From positions 2,294,001 to 2,358,000 of the forward strand of contig CP042428.1 of the NCBI GenBank assembly GCA_024207135.1: a stretch of 64,000 nucleotides of DNA, read 5' to 3'. The notes under the pieces were generated by a model. It was not told the origin of the DNA, did no database searches, and worked only from the letters and a program-made list of their open reading frames with translations. The first letter of the stretch is position 1. The number at the start of each line of letters is the position of its first letter. Below, one piece after another: positions 1-8,941 of the stretch. Source of the stretch: Arthrobacter sp. C2 (GTDB lineage Bacteria; Actinomycetota; Actinomycetes; Actinomycetales; Micrococcaceae). The translations under genes and the position numbers were made by a program.

Positions 1-13
1 CCATGGATTTCCC

Positions 14-51
14 GGCCCCGGCCCTTCGCACAGAAGGGCCGGGGCCTCTTT
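14..51 (+). terminator. Rho-independent terminator of a gene left of the window
   Basis: Two 13-base arms (14-26 and 34-46) are perfectly complementary around a 7-base loop, and TCTTT follows the stem. This is a standard GC-rich hairpin with a short U tract. It probably ends a plus-strand transcript that enters from outside the window. Confidence 0.8.
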
Positions 52-468
52 CATGCCCAGCGCCAGAGGCGCCCGCTTGGTACCGAGGACCACACGTGCA
101 TCAAGGCCGGAGTCTCCGGCACACCAGGCCGTCGAGCAGTTCGAAGATTATTCGCATACCTCCATTGAAGCGGCCATTCCCATTCGCCAAACAGCCTCAT
201 GTCGCGGCACCAGCGGGCACTTGTTCGACGAAAGCCGATTTTGTCGTGACGATTTGTTAAGCACCCGCCTTGCCTCCGTGGTGCGGCTTCGGGAAGACTC
301 ATCAGCAGAATCACGAGTTCCCGCCATTCACGACCCTGGTCGGCGGGACGGCAACCCTCTTCGTCATAGCGGGGTGCTCCAGGTGAAGATTCGACGCCGC
401 CCAACCGGGCCGGCGTAAGTATGGCGTCGTGCGAGCGCATGCGCCAACCACGAAAGGATCCGTTTCCC
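52..468. other. Intergenic region, no gene recognised
   Basis: Short frames exist on both strands, but none has a recognisable product, a good ribosome binding site or typical codon use. The stretch presumably carries the promoter of the OsmC-like gene at 469. I see no clear -35/-10 pair. Confidence 0.5.
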
Positions 469-1014
469 ATGTCCGAAACCCTGATCGAAGACACCCTGGA
501 CTCCGTTCGCGCCGAGAAGCTCACCGCAGCCGGCACCGCGTGGGGCGAGCGCATCTCGCAGAACACCGCCAGCGCTGCCCTGACCTTCAAGGCCAGCGGC
601 GTGTCCACCGGATCGGTCTCCAGCGAGATTACCGCCGGCAAGCACCGCTTCATCGTCGACGAGCCCGAGGCACTGGCCGGGGACGACGTTGCAGCCAGCC
701 CCGTCGAGTTCGCCTTGGGCGCGCTGATCTCCTGCCAGGTTGTGGTCTACCGCCTCTACGCGCACCAGTTGGGCCTGAAGATCGACTCGCTGGAAATCAA
801 CGCCGATGCGGACCTGGATGTGCGCGGGCTGTTCGGCATCGAGAAGACCGTCCGCCCCGGCTTCGGCGAGGTCCGCCTCACCGTGAAGATCCAGGGCCCG
901 GAAACCCGCGAGCGCTACGAAGAGCTCCAGGCTGCCGTGGACGAGCACTGCCCGGTTCTGGACATCTTCACCAACCCGACGCCGGTGAGCGTCGAATTGG
1001 TCACCGCAAGCTAG
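469..1014 (+). CDS. OsmC family protein
   Basis: The 181-residue protein belongs to the OsmC/Ohr superfamily, small thiol-dependent peroxide-handling proteins of the cytoplasm. Two cysteines sit where the family has its reactive pair: C89 in the segment LISCQVVVY and C161 in EHCPVLDIF. The HCPV-type motif is typical of the YhfA-like OsmC subgroup rather than Ohr proper. I chose the ATG at 469 because AAAGGA lies just upstream and the family alignment begins about there; an in-frame ATG at 421 has no ribosome binding site. The gene stands alone, between an upstream terminator and a hairpin shared with the convergent lipoprotein gene. Its substrate cannot be told from sequence. Confidence 0.88.
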   Translation: MSETLIEDTLDSVRAEKLTAAGTAWGERISQNTASAALTFKASGVSTGSVSSEITAGKHRFIVDEPEALAGDDVAASPVEFALGALISCQVVVYRLYAHQLGLKIDSLEINADADLDVRGLFGIEKTVRPGFGEVRLTVKIQGPETRERYEELQAAVDEHCPVLDIFTNPTPVSVELVTAS

Positions 1015-1034
1015 CGCCACCATGATCCGGCCGT

Positions 1035-1069
1035 GGGCCGGTGCCGATCGAGGGGATCGGCACCGGCCC
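1035..1069. terminator. Bidirectional terminator between convergent genes
   Basis: A 15-bp perfect stem (1035-1049 with 1055-1069) surrounds a 5-base loop in the gap between the OsmC-like gene and the convergent AztD-like gene. It has no strong T run. The position suggests use from both sides. Confidence 0.7.
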
Positions 1070-1104
1070 GCGGCTCTTGGTTTCCACCCGCGCCCGGGTG
1101 CCGG

Positions 1105-2418
1105 TTATCCCTCGGTCGAGGTGATCTCGTTGGGCACCTCGGGCAGGTCGACGGTGCCGGACACCTTGCCGGCCTTCAGGTCCACGAGGTGTAGCTGCTT
1201 GCTTTCCGGCTCGGTGACATAGGCGATTGGGCCGGAAACGTGCACCGCCGGACGCGGCTGCTGCCAGTCGACCGGCTCCTCCCACGCCTCGACCACCGCG
1301 ATGGCCGTCTTTTCCTTGCCCGTCTTCACGTCGTAGACGTGCAGCTTGCCGTCGGTGCCCAGCAGCAGTGCGTCACCCGAGGCGCTGCGGGCCAGGGAGC
1401 GGAACGAGTAGCTGTAGTCGATGTCGATGAGTTTCAGGGAATTGGACGCGGTGTCCGTCAGCGAAAAGGTGCGCGGGCGTTCAAGCTCGGCGTCCTTGTC
1501 CGTCTTGTAGTCCCCGAGCACCACGGTGGAGGCCGCGGATCCGGCCTGGTTGCCGATCCGCCCGTACGCGTCCGGGGCGTCAAGCTTGGCAATCTTGTCG
1601 CCCTTGATGACCAGGATGCCGTCCTCGCAACCCACCACCATGGCCTCGTCCTTGGCGACAGCCTCGCCGTGGACACCCGGGCACTGCGTGGACTCGGACA
1701 CCGTGGTGCGTCGGTGTCCGGCGTCCGGGGCGGAGAGCAGCTTCACCGCGTTGACGGCCTCGGCATTGCCGTCGGTGACCATCAGCGTCCCGTCCCCGCG
1801 CCGCACGGCCACGCCGTGGTGGGCTTCGGGCAGTGCAACGTCGTCGGTGCGCGGCAGTTCATGGTTGGCGAGCTTGGCGGATTCGAAGATGTTGATCTTG
1901 CCGGTGGCGTCGTCAAAGAGGGCTGTGTGCCCGGCATGGACCACCGCGTGCCCGGGCTTCCCGGCCGGGAACACCAGCTCGGTCAGCGACGGTTCGGAGA
2001 CGTAGTGGTGCGAGTGCTCCCCGTGCTTCTCGGACCAGGCCCCGGCATCCAGGACCCTGAATCCCCCGGCGGTGGAGACGAGCACCCGGCGGCCGTCGCC
2101 CGCGGGATTGACGCGGTTGAAACCCGCAAGCTTGTGCTCCGAGAGGACCGAGCCGTCGCGCGCATCGGCAACCAGCAGCCCCCCGTCGTAGGTCAGCACG
2201 AGCCGCGGCGTGGCCGAGCCTGCCTCGGACACCACCGGAGCCGGGGCCGATGGCGCGGCCTCGCTTCCGGGTGCGGCCGTGCCGGGGGCCGCGGAGGCAC
2301 ATCCGGCCAGCAGCGTCCCGGTGGCCAGGACCGCCAGCGCTCCCCACCGCCTGCGCCTGAGACGGACAGTCGAATGGGCAAGGGCAAGGGGCTTGTTGGG
2401 TGTTTTGTGATGTGACAT
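1105..2418 (-). CDS. aztD: AztD-like zinc metallochaperone lipoprotein
   Basis: The 437-residue precursor starts with an arginine-rich n-region and a hydrophobic stretch ending in a lipobox with C40 (LLAGC), so it should be a membrane-anchored extracellular lipoprotein. The rest reads as a beta-propeller of repeated short blade-like segments. It has a histidine-rich loop (EKHGEHSHHY) like that of AztD, the chaperone that hands zinc to the AztABC importer in the family. No AztABC genes lie beside it in this window, so it is an orphan here. Its start codon lies 16 bases from a Zur-like palindrome, which supports a zinc-starvation role. The name rests on the histidine loop, fold pattern and operator; a generic propeller lipoprotein is the alternative. 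Confidence 0.72.
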   Translation of the reverse strand: MSHHKTPNKPLALAHSTVRLRRRRWGALAVLATGTLLAGCASAAPGTAAPGSEAAPSAPAPVVSEAGSATPRLVLTYDGGLLVADARDGSVLSEHKLAGFNRVNPAGDGRRVLVSTAGGFRVLDAGAWSEKHGEHSHHYVSEPSLTELVFPAGKPGHAVVHAGHTALFDDATGKINIFESAKLANHELPRTDDVALPEAHHGVAVRRGDGTLMVTDGNAEAVNAVKLLSAPDAGHRRTTVSESTQCPGVHGEAVAKDEAMVVGCEDGILVIKGDKIAKLDAPDAYGRIGNQAGSAASTVVLGDYKTDKDAELERPRTFSLTDTASNSLKLIDIDYSYSFRSLARSASGDALLLGTDGKLHVYDVKTGKEKTAIAVVEAWEEPVDWQQPRPAVHVSGPIAYVTEPESKQLHLVDLKAGKVSGTVDLPEVPNEITSTEG

Positions 2419-2433
2419 GGCGACAACAGTAAG

Positions 2434-2453
2434 TTAAATGAGAATCATTCGCA
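2434..2453 (-). promoter_or_regulatory. Zur-like operator
   Basis: The arms AATGA (2437-2441) and TCATT (2445-2449) form a palindrome. On the minus strand it reads AATGATTCTCATT, close to the AATGATTTTCATT-like core of Zur boxes. It sits just upstream of the aztD-like start, where bound repressor would block transcription. Fur-family boxes look alike, so Zur rather than Fur is inferred from the zinc-related gene. Confidence 0.65.
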
Positions 2454-2531
2454 AAAGCGAATCTGTTGCATCCCACCCGCCGGCCACGCAGAAGGGCGGG
2501 CGGCACCATGTCCGGCGGGCGCCGGAGGCGG

Positions 2532-2773
2532 CTACCTGCCCATGTCGGTCTCCTTGTAGGGAACGCCCGGCTTGTCGTACGTGGTCCAGATCCCCACCTG
2601 GCGACCTCGGTCCATGGCCCCGGAACGCATGCGTGTTCCGTCGACCCTGAACCATTCCCAATCCCCTGCATTTCCCCCTCCAGCATGAAGCCGCGCGCCC
2701 ACGGGCTGCCGTCCTTGTGGAGCTTTTCAAAGGGTTCCGGTTCCGGCCTGCTTGCCGCGTTTTCCGTGGTCAT
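2532..2773 (-). pseudogene. YwqK/MORN-type protein, frameshifted
   Basis: From an ATG at 2773 the minus strand encodes MTTENAAS followed by HKDGSPWARGFMLEGEMQG. The reading then jumps to another frame, giving DWEWFRVDGTRMRSG and QVGIWTTYDKPGVPYKETDM before a stop at 2532-2534. Joined, the roughly 80 residues match small MORN-repeat proteins annotated as YwqK-family antitoxins (DG-WA-G ... YWEWFR-DGT--RSG ... WTTYD--G-PYK-T). The break lies at a CCCC run near 2663-2666; one extra base there would restore a single frame. It is either a true pseudogene or a homopolymer sequencing error. Such proteins are widespread singletons in actinobacteria, and no toxin gene is adjacent. Confidence 0.72.
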
Positions 2774-2954
2774 GATCGAATCGTGTCGCAGGCCCTGGTC
2801 CGCTCCTCCTCCCAGCACGCGCCCGGGGATCCAAAAAGCATCAAAGAACTCTTTCACTTGGTGGATCCGCTCGGTAGTATCAGCCCCACGTGCCCCCGGC
2901 CTGCGCCATCGGACGGGAACACGCCACTCGTCACTATTCTTGAGGGAGAACCAC

Positions 2955-4700
2955 GTGTCCGAGAAACATCAAATGCGGCGCAGCGCCCTGGTCGCGGCCG
3001 CAGCACTCACGCTCATGGCATCCACCGCCGTAGCCGGGCCGGCCACGGCCGCCCCGGAGAACCCAAGCGCACAGGGACAGGCCAGCAAGCAGGAGAACGC
3101 GCCGTCCACCTCCATCGAGCTGGTGGGCATCAATGACTTCCACGGCCGCATCGAGGCCAACGGCGCCGAGGCCGGAGCCGCAGTGCTGGCCGGAGCCGTA
3201 AAGGACTACAAGTCCAAGAACCGCAACACGCTCTTCGTCTCGGCGGGCGACAACATCGGTGCCTCCACCTTCACGTCCTTCTCCCAGCAGGACAACCCCA
3301 CCATCGACGCATTGAAGGCCGCGGGGCTTGATGCCTCCGCGGTCGGGAACCACGAGTTCGACCGCGGCTTCGACGACCTGCTCAACCGGGTCATCCCCCG
3401 CTATGGCAACGGGGACGCTGCAGCCGGGGCCGACTACGCACTGGGCGCAAACGTGTACCTGAAAGGAACCAAGACCCCGGCGCTGAAGGAATACACGCTC
3501 AAGAAGCTCAACGGCGTCACCGTCGGCCTGATCGGCACCGTGACAGACCAGACCGCCTCGCTGGTCACCCCGGCCGGCATCTCCGGACTGGACTTCGGTG
3601 ACCAGGTCGAGGCGGCCAACCGGGTCGCCGCGCAGCTGAGCGACGGGGACAAATCCAACGGCGAGGCCGACGTGCTGGTGCTGCTCACCCACGAAGGCTC
3701 GTCAAGCAGCAATTGCGCCAGCATCGGCACCGAGGACACCGCCTACGGGGACCTGGTCCGCGAGGCCTCGGGAGAGATCGACGGAATCGTTTCCGGCCAC
3801 ACCCACATCGGCTACTCCTGCGCTTACCCGGTCCAGGGCTGGGCCAAGGGGCTTGAGCGCCCGGTGCTCCAGGCGCACCAATACGGCACCACGCTCGATA
3901 CCCTGAAGATCACCGTCTCCAAGAAGCACAAGCAGGTCACCGGCCTTGAGGGCGGGCTGATCTCGCTGACCACCATCGCCTCCGACGGCACCACGGTGCC
4001 GCGCTTCGAAGCCGTGCCCGGGGTCGCCAAGATCGTCGAGGCAGCCAGTCGGCAAGCCGAGGTCGTCGGCGCCCAGAAGATCGGCAACATCAGCGCCAGC
4101 ATCCTCCGCGGCGGAACCAACGGCTCGGACCGCGGCGTCGAATCCTCCCTGGGCAACCTCGTGGCCGACATGCACCTGTGGGCGACGTCCAACGAGAACT
4201 TCGGCGGCGTCCCCGCACAGATCGCCTTCATGAATCCCGGCGGCCTGCGCGCGGACCTGCTCTACGGCACGGACGGAACCGTGACGTACAAGGATGCGGC
4301 TTCCGTGCAGCCCTTCGGCAACACGCTGTTCACCATGGACTTGACCGGCGCGCAGATCAAGTCGGTGCTCGAGGAGCAGTGGCAGCCCGACGGCGCGAGC
4401 CGACCCAAGCTGCACCTGGGCATTTCCGGGGGCTTCAGCTACACCTACAACCCGAATGCGGCGCGCGGGGAGCACATCGTTTCGATGAGCTACCAGGGGG
4501 AACCCGTCGCCAACGACGCGGTGTTCCGCATTGTCACCAACTCGTTCCTGGCCGCCGGCGGAGACAACTTCTTCACCTTCGCCCAGGGCGCCAACGTGGC
4601 CGATTCGGGCCAGATCGACCTCGTGGCCGGCATCGAGTACTTCCAGGCGCACCCGATGGTTGATCCTGCGCCGCTGGGCCGGGCGCAGGTCGCCCAGTAG
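2955..4700 (+). CDS. Secreted 5'-nucleotidase / metallophosphatase
   Basis: The 581-residue protein has an N-terminal Sec signal peptide (cleavage near residues 30-34). A calcineurin-like metallophosphatase domain follows, with the UshA-family motifs GINDFHG (D61, H63), GDN (98-100), GNHE (131-134), THE (H245) and GHTH (281-284). The C-terminal 5'-nucleotidase domain (about 370-560) carries the substrate-binding pattern ending in FLAAGGDNFF. It should hydrolyse extracellular nucleotides or nucleotide sugars for phosphate and nucleoside salvage. I chose the GTG at 2955 because GAGGGAG lies 6 bases upstream; ATG at 2973 is the alternative. No LPXTG or membrane anchor is seen, so the product is probably released. 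A strong hairpin follows the stop. Confidence 0.92.
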   Translation: MSEKHQMRRSALVAAAALTLMASTAVAGPATAAPENPSAQGQASKQENAPSTSIELVGINDFHGRIEANGAEAGAAVLAGAVKDYKSKNRNTLFVSAGDNIGASTFTSFSQQDNPTIDALKAAGLDASAVGNHEFDRGFDDLLNRVIPRYGNGDAAAGADYALGANVYLKGTKTPALKEYTLKKLNGVTVGLIGTVTDQTASLVTPAGISGLDFGDQVEAANRVAAQLSDGDKSNGEADVLVLLTHEGSSSSNCASIGTEDTAYGDLVREASGEIDGIVSGHTHIGYSCAYPVQGWAKGLERPVLQAHQYGTTLDTLKITVSKKHKQVTGLEGGLISLTTIASDGTTVPRFEAVPGVAKIVEAASRQAEVVGAQKIGNISASILRGGTNGSDRGVESSLGNLVADMHLWATSNENFGGVPAQIAFMNPGGLRADLLYGTDGTVTYKDAASVQPFGNTLFTMDLTGAQIKSVLEEQWQPDGASRPKLHLGISGGFSYTYNPNAARGEHIVSMSYQGEPVANDAVFRIVTNSFLAAGGDNFFTFAQGANVADSGQIDLVAGIEYFQAHPMVDPAPLGRAQVAQ

Positions 4701-4704
4701 ACAG

Positions 4705-4753
4705 GGCAGGCAAAAGCGAGCCTCCACCCGGCGGAGGGTCGCTTTTGCCTGCC
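4705..4753 (+). terminator. Terminator of the 5'-nucleotidase gene
   Basis: Fifteen-base arms at 4705-4719 and 4739-4753 pair perfectly, and the loop holds a further CCTCC/GGAGG pairing. No T run follows. The hairpin begins 5 bases after the stop codon. Confidence 0.7.
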
Positions 4754-5362
4754 GAGACCATTCGGCACGGCGGAATTCCACCTTCATGGACCCGGCGACT
4801 CCCAGGCCAGACACCTCCCCTGCAGCCATCGGGACCCGGAATCCTCCGTGGCAGATCCCGGAACTTCCCAGAGCCACCAGCCAGGTCGCGGGCGCCGCCC
4901 GCCGACGGGGCCCAACGGCTGGCACGATTCCCCTTTTGTGACAATTACGCGTCATAATAGGACGAATCCGCATCATCAAAAGCGGCGTCGCCTTCATGAC
5001 CAGGGGCCCTTGGCCGGCGCTTGAAGACGGCTCATCAGAGTCCGACAGACTCCAGGTCAACGACTGTGGCATGGTCTTGATCCAGTTAGACCATTCGCCG
5101 GGAAGCCGTCTGTGCATCAGCAACGCTGTGTCTTGAGACACGCAAGAGTAAGGTCATTCGTTCCATCATCTGTGGCTCACGGCCCCGGATTCGCACCGCC
5201 GCAGCTCGTGCGCTACTGTCCCCCGGCTCCCAAAACGGCTTCCTTTCCGGCTTTCGCCGTCGACCGCACGGCGACCCCGGGCGCATTGCCCGGACCGGTG
5301 CCGATAGCACCCCGTGGCCCGAATGTGAGCCGGGTCGCATCGATGCCCCCGGGTGGTGTTGC
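4754..5362. other. Intergenic region upstream of permease, no gene recognised
   Basis: About 600 bases separate the nucleotidase terminator from the amino-acid permease. No frame here has both a ribosome binding site and a recognisable protein. I looked for T-box and glycine- or lysine-riboswitch signatures and saw none. A long leader for the permease is possible. Confidence 0.45.
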
Positions 5363-6922
5363 ATGACATCCATGAGCAGAACTTCAACAGAAATCCGGCC
5401 GGCTGCAACGGCGCAACCGGCAGCTTCCCTGGCCAACGGGGCCGACACCGGTCCCGGCAGGCCGGACAACGAACTCAAGCGCGGGCTCAGCAGCCGCCAC
5501 CTGCAGATGATCGCCATCGGCGGTGCGATCGGCACCGGGCTGTTCGTCGCCTCCGGCGGCACGATCTCCCAGGCCGGCCCCGGCGGCGCACTGGTCGCCT
5601 ACGCATTGGTCGGCCTGATGGTGTTCCTGTTGATGCAGTCCCTGGGCGAGATGGCAGCCAAGATCCCGGTCGCCGGTTCCTTCCAGACCTTCGCCACCCG
5701 CTTCGTCTCCCCCTCCTTCGGGTTCGCGATCGGCTGGAACTACTGGTTCAACTGGGCCATCACGGTGGCCGCCGAATTGGTCGCCGCTGGGATCATCATG
5801 GACTTCTGGTTCCCGTCGGTGCCCGGGTGGGTCTGGGCCGGGGTATTCCTGCTCGTGCTCACCGGCCTCAACGCCCTCTCGGCCAAGGCCTTCGGCGAAT
5901 CCGAGTTCTGGCTCTCGCTGATCAAGGTCGCGGCCGTGGTGCTCTTCCTGATCGCCGGGGTGCTGATGATCTTCGGCATCCTCGGGGACAACTCCCCCGG
6001 GCTGAGCAACTGGCAAAACCGCGAGGACGTCTTCCACGGGGGCTGGGTCTCGATCATCTCGGTCTTCATGATCGCCGGGTTCTCCTTCCAGGGCACCGAG
6101 CTGGTCGGCGTGGCCGCCGGCGAGGCGAAGAACCCCCGGCGCGAGGTCCCCCGGGCCATCCGCAACGTCTTTTGGCGCATCATGATTTTCTACATCGGCG
6201 CCATCTTCATCATCGGCTGCCTGGTCCCCTTCACCGACCCGAGCCTGCTGGCCTCCGGCGAGGCCGACGTCGCGGCATCCCCGTTCACCCTGGTCTTTTC
6301 CCGCGCCGGCATTGCCTTTGCCGCGGCGCTGATGAACGCGGTCATCCTCACCGCCATCCTGTCGGCGGGCAACTCCGGGCTGTATGCCTCCACACGCATG
6401 CTTTATTCCATGGCCCACGACGGCAAGGCACCGAAGATCTTCGGTCGGACCAACTCGCGCGGCGTGCCGATTCCCGCGCTGCTGGCCACCGCCGCGGTGG
6501 GACTCTTCGGGTTCCTCTCCGCCATCGTCGGCCAGGGCGCCGCCTACGCCTGGCTGTTGAACGTCTCGGGCCTGTGTGGCTTCATCGTCTGGGCCGGGAT
6601 CGCGATCTCGCACTACCGCTTCAGGCGCGGCTTCCTGGCCCAGGGCAACAAGGTCAGCGACCTGCCGTACCGCGCTTCGTTCTTCCCCATCGGGCCGCTG
6701 CTGGCGTTCGCGGTGCTGATCCTGGTGATCGCCGGGCAGAACTACGAGGCGGTCCTTGCCGGGCGGGGCATGGAGGTGCTCTCCTCCTACATCGGCCTGC
6801 CGATCTTCCTGGGACTGTGGCTCGTCCACCGCTTTGTCACCAAGTCCAAGGTGGTGCCATTGCTCGAAATGGACCTGGCCGCGCCGCAGGACGTCGAAGA
6901 CGAGCTCGCCTCCAAGGCGTAG
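5363..6922 (+). CDS. Amino-acid permease (APC superfamily, AAT family)
   Basis: The 519-residue protein has about twelve hydrophobic segments. It carries the AAT-family opening ELKRGLSSRHLQMIAIGGAI followed by GTGLFVASG, which marks helix 1 and its substrate-backbone-binding break. A proton-coupled uptake role for an amino acid is expected in the cytoplasmic membrane. Residues around GWNYWFNWAI resemble lysine/aromatic-type members, but the substrate is not decidable. The first ATG (5363) and a second at 5372 are both possible; neither has a strong ribosome binding site. The gene stands alone, with a small hairpin shared with the convergent exporter gene. Confidence 0.9.
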   Translation: MTSMSRTSTEIRPAATAQPAASLANGADTGPGRPDNELKRGLSSRHLQMIAIGGAIGTGLFVASGGTISQAGPGGALVAYALVGLMVFLLMQSLGEMAAKIPVAGSFQTFATRFVSPSFGFAIGWNYWFNWAITVAAELVAAGIIMDFWFPSVPGWVWAGVFLLVLTGLNALSAKAFGESEFWLSLIKVAAVVLFLIAGVLMIFGILGDNSPGLSNWQNREDVFHGGWVSIISVFMIAGFSFQGTELVGVAAGEAKNPRREVPRAIRNVFWRIMIFYIGAIFIIGCLVPFTDPSLLASGEADVAASPFTLVFSRAGIAFAAALMNAVILTAILSAGNSGLYASTRMLYSMAHDGKAPKIFGRTNSRGVPIPALLATAAVGLFGFLSAIVGQGAAYAWLLNVSGLCGFIVWAGIAISHYRFRRGFLAQGNKVSDLPYRASFFPIGPLLAFAVLILVIAGQNYEAVLAGRGMEVLSSYIGLPIFLGLWLVHRFVTKSKVVPLLEMDLAAPQDVEDELASKA

Positions 6923-6941
6923 CCCGGCCTCGTCGGCCGGG
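6923..6941. terminator. Short hairpin between convergent genes
   Basis: CCCGGCC (6923-6929) and GGCCGGG (6935-6941) pair around a 5-base loop directly after the permease stop. The facing gene ends at 6946. It is short and lacks a T run. Confidence 0.5.
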
Positions 6942-6945
6942 GAAC

Positions 6946-8184
6946 CTACTGCACGCGCTGCGGGGTTCCCCGGCGATAGCCGCTGGCCACGACACCGAGC
7001 CAGAGCTGGATTCCGGCAACGAGAATCAGCAGCAGCAACGGCAAGGTCCAGTCGCCGCTGAGAGAGTACAACAGGCCCATGCCGAACGGCCCGCTGGTGG
7101 CCACCAGGTACCCGACCGCCTGGGCCAGGGTGCTCATTGCGGTGGTTTCTTCGGAGGTGTCCCCGCTGTAGGAGATCACCAGCAGCACCAGCGGGAACAC
7201 GGAGAACCCGATTCCCATGGCCACCGCGCACAGCCAGGCGAACGAGAGCGGCAGCCACACCAGGCCCGCCAGTCCTGCGGCGACCATGACCGAACACATG
7301 ATGAAGGCACCGCGCAGCTTGCCGTGCTTGTTGACGAGCCAGAGGGAAAGCATGGTTGCGGGGATCGTCATGGCCTGCAGCGCCCCCAGGATGATCCCGG
7401 CATCGGCGGGCGACATGGACCGCGAGATCAGGATGCTGGGCAGCCAGCTCATCATGGCGTAGGCCATCAGTGCCTGGACGGTGAAGAGCCCGGTGATGAC
7501 CATCCCGCGCCGGGTGCGGATGAGCGAGAGCGGGCTGACCCCCGATGGCGACGGCGCGGCGGCGCGGTCCGCGCGGGCCATGACCATGAACGGCAGGAAC
7601 GCCAGCACGGCGGCCACCGCCAGGAAGCTCCAGGTGGCAAGCCCCATGGTCGGCGAGCCGGCGGCCACCGCCAGGGGGACGCTCAGTGCCGAGGCGGCGG
7701 TAGCACCCACCGACATGGTGATCGTGTACAGACCGGTCATCATCGAGGTCTTCTGGGCAAAGTTCTCGCGGATAAACGACGGCATGGCAACATTGCACAG
7801 CGCAATGCCGCACATGGCCGCCACCGTTCCGGCCAGCAATGCCCACGTGGTCGGCAATGCCCTGAATGCCAGCCCGGCGGCAAGCACGCCCAGCGCGAGC
7901 AGTATCGTTCCGGAGAGGCCAAGGCGCCGGGCCAGCCACGCCGTCGCCATCCCGGCGACGGCAAAAACCAGGGTGGGGATCGATGGCAGCAGCGCCGTGA
8001 CGAACGGGCCATAGCCCAGGAATTCCTGCAGGTCCAGGAAAAGCGGTGAAGCACTGGTGATGCCCGCACGCAGGTTCAGCCCGACCAGAATCACGGCGAG
8101 TAACGACAGCAACATGAACCCACGGGACGCCGGCCGCAGAACCTTGAGCGGACTGTCGGCTGCCGGATTTTCCATCTTGGACAT
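6946..8184 (-). CDS. CynX/NimT-type MFS transporter
   Basis: The roughly 412-residue protein has twelve predicted membrane segments. Its first helix carries LVGLNLRAGITSASPL, the hallmark of the CynX/NimT branch of the major facilitator superfamily (cyanate and 2-nitroimidazole transporters and many uncharacterised exporters). Three in-frame starts lie close together: GTG 8190, ATG 8184 and ATG 8175. TAATCT ends 10 bases before ATG 8184, so a leaderless transcript is possible. The gene follows a TetR gene on the same strand with a 131-base gap, so shared transcription is uncertain. The substrate is unknown. Confidence 0.85.
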   Translation of the reverse strand: MSKMENPAADSPLKVLRPASRGFMLLSLLAVILVGLNLRAGITSASPLFLDLQEFLGYGPFVTALLPSIPTLVFAVAGMATAWLARRLGLSGTILLALGVLAAGLAFRALPTTWALLAGTVAAMCGIALCNVAMPSFIRENFAQKTSMMTGLYTITMSVGATAASALSVPLAVAAGSPTMGLATWSFLAVAAVLAFLPFMVMARADRAAAPSPSGVSPLSLIRTRRGMVITGLFTVQALMAYAMMSWLPSILISRSMSPADAGIILGALQAMTIPATMLSLWLVNKHGKLRGAFIMCSVMVAAGLAGLVWLPLSFAWLCAVAMGIGFSVFPLVLLVISYSGDTSEETTAMSTLAQAVGYLVATSGPFGMGLLYSLSGDWTLPLLLLILVAGIQLWLGVVASGYRRGTPQRVQ

Positions 8185-8315
8185 GCTCACAGATTACTGG
8201 GCAAGCCCTTGCGGGAGACGGCGAACCGGGGGCAAGGTTGCTCACATCGACGCGGCGCTACTTACCTTGGGTTTCCGCCCGAAGGGAAATCGCGCGGCAA
8301 CCCCGCGGACCAGGC

Positions 8316-8921
8316 CTACCTGGCTTGCGATCCCGCCGGAAGCCACAGCTGCGCCTGTTCCCCGGCTGCTTCCAGGGTGGACAGTGCCTCGCCCAGATTC
8401 ACACGCGCCATGAGCAGGGCGCCCATGGTCAGCCCCGCGACGATACGGGCCCGGGCAAGAACCATCGCGTCGGTTTGCGTCGGGTCGGCTGCGCGCAGGG
8501 CGCCGGCAACGCCGTCCCGCAATTCGACCTGGTACCCATCGATCAACAGCCTCAGCGCCTCGTCGTTTCCCGCGATGCCCGCCGCAGTGTTCAGCAACAG
8601 GCATCCTCGGTTTGTGGTCTGGTCCGCCGTCTTCTCCAAGGCATCGGACAACGAGGTCAGGTAGGTCGAGATGCCCTCGGCAGGGTGTGCCGGGTTGTGC
8701 AACAGGGTCAGGCGAGGTCGCAGGATCGTATCCATGTAGTCCTGGATCACCGCGTCAAAGAGTCCCCGCTTGGAGCCAAAGCCGTGATAGATGCTTGAAC
8801 GGCCAAGTCCCGTGGCGGCCTCAAGATCCGCGATGGATGTGGCGTCGAATCCCTTGTCCCAAAATACGCGCCGGGCATCGCCAAGCGCCTTGCTGGTGTC
8901 GAATTCTTGCGTTCTGGCCAT
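8316..8921 (-). CDS. TetR/AcrR family regulator
   Basis: The 201-residue protein has the TetR N-terminal helix-turn-helix (ALGDARRVFWDKGFDATSI, then GLGRSSIYHGFGSKRGLF) and a variable C-terminal ligand domain. ATG 8921 is chosen because it gives the usual family start (MARTQEFD); an upstream in-frame extension to 8987 would run through the operator. A large dyad lies between it and the divergent DUF1304/CurA-type genes, so it probably represses them and itself. The C-terminal region resembles regulators of quinone- or electrophile-responsive reductases, but the inducer is unknown. Confidence 0.88.
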   Translation of the reverse strand: MARTQEFDTSKALGDARRVFWDKGFDATSIADLEAATGLGRSSIYHGFGSKRGLFDAVIQDYMDTILRPRLTLLHNPAHPAEGISTYLTSLSDALEKTADQTTNRGCLLLNTAAGIAGNDEALRLLIDGYQVELRDGVAGALRAADPTQTDAMVLARARIVAGLTMGALLMARVNLGEALSTLEAAGEQAQLWLPAGSQAR

Positions 8922-8941
8922 GAGACCCGGATCCCCCTGCT

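Noticed and set aside
2466-2954. N-terminal extension of the 5'-nucleotidase frame by 163 codons
   Set aside because: The extension lacks a ribosome binding site, runs antisense through the YwqK-type remnant, and would place the signal peptide internally. GTG 2955 has GAGGGAG.
4754-5362. Riboswitch or T-box upstream of the amino-acid permease
   Set aside because: No T-box sequence (TGGNACCGCG), lysine or glycine aptamer core was recognisable by eye, and no terminator/antiterminator pair was found.
5384-8245. Very long minus-strand open frame (over 900 codons) covering the permease and the CynX-type gene
   Set aside because: It is the GC-rich antisense shadow of two well-supported genes, with highly repetitive Arg/Gly/Asp/His composition and no family match.
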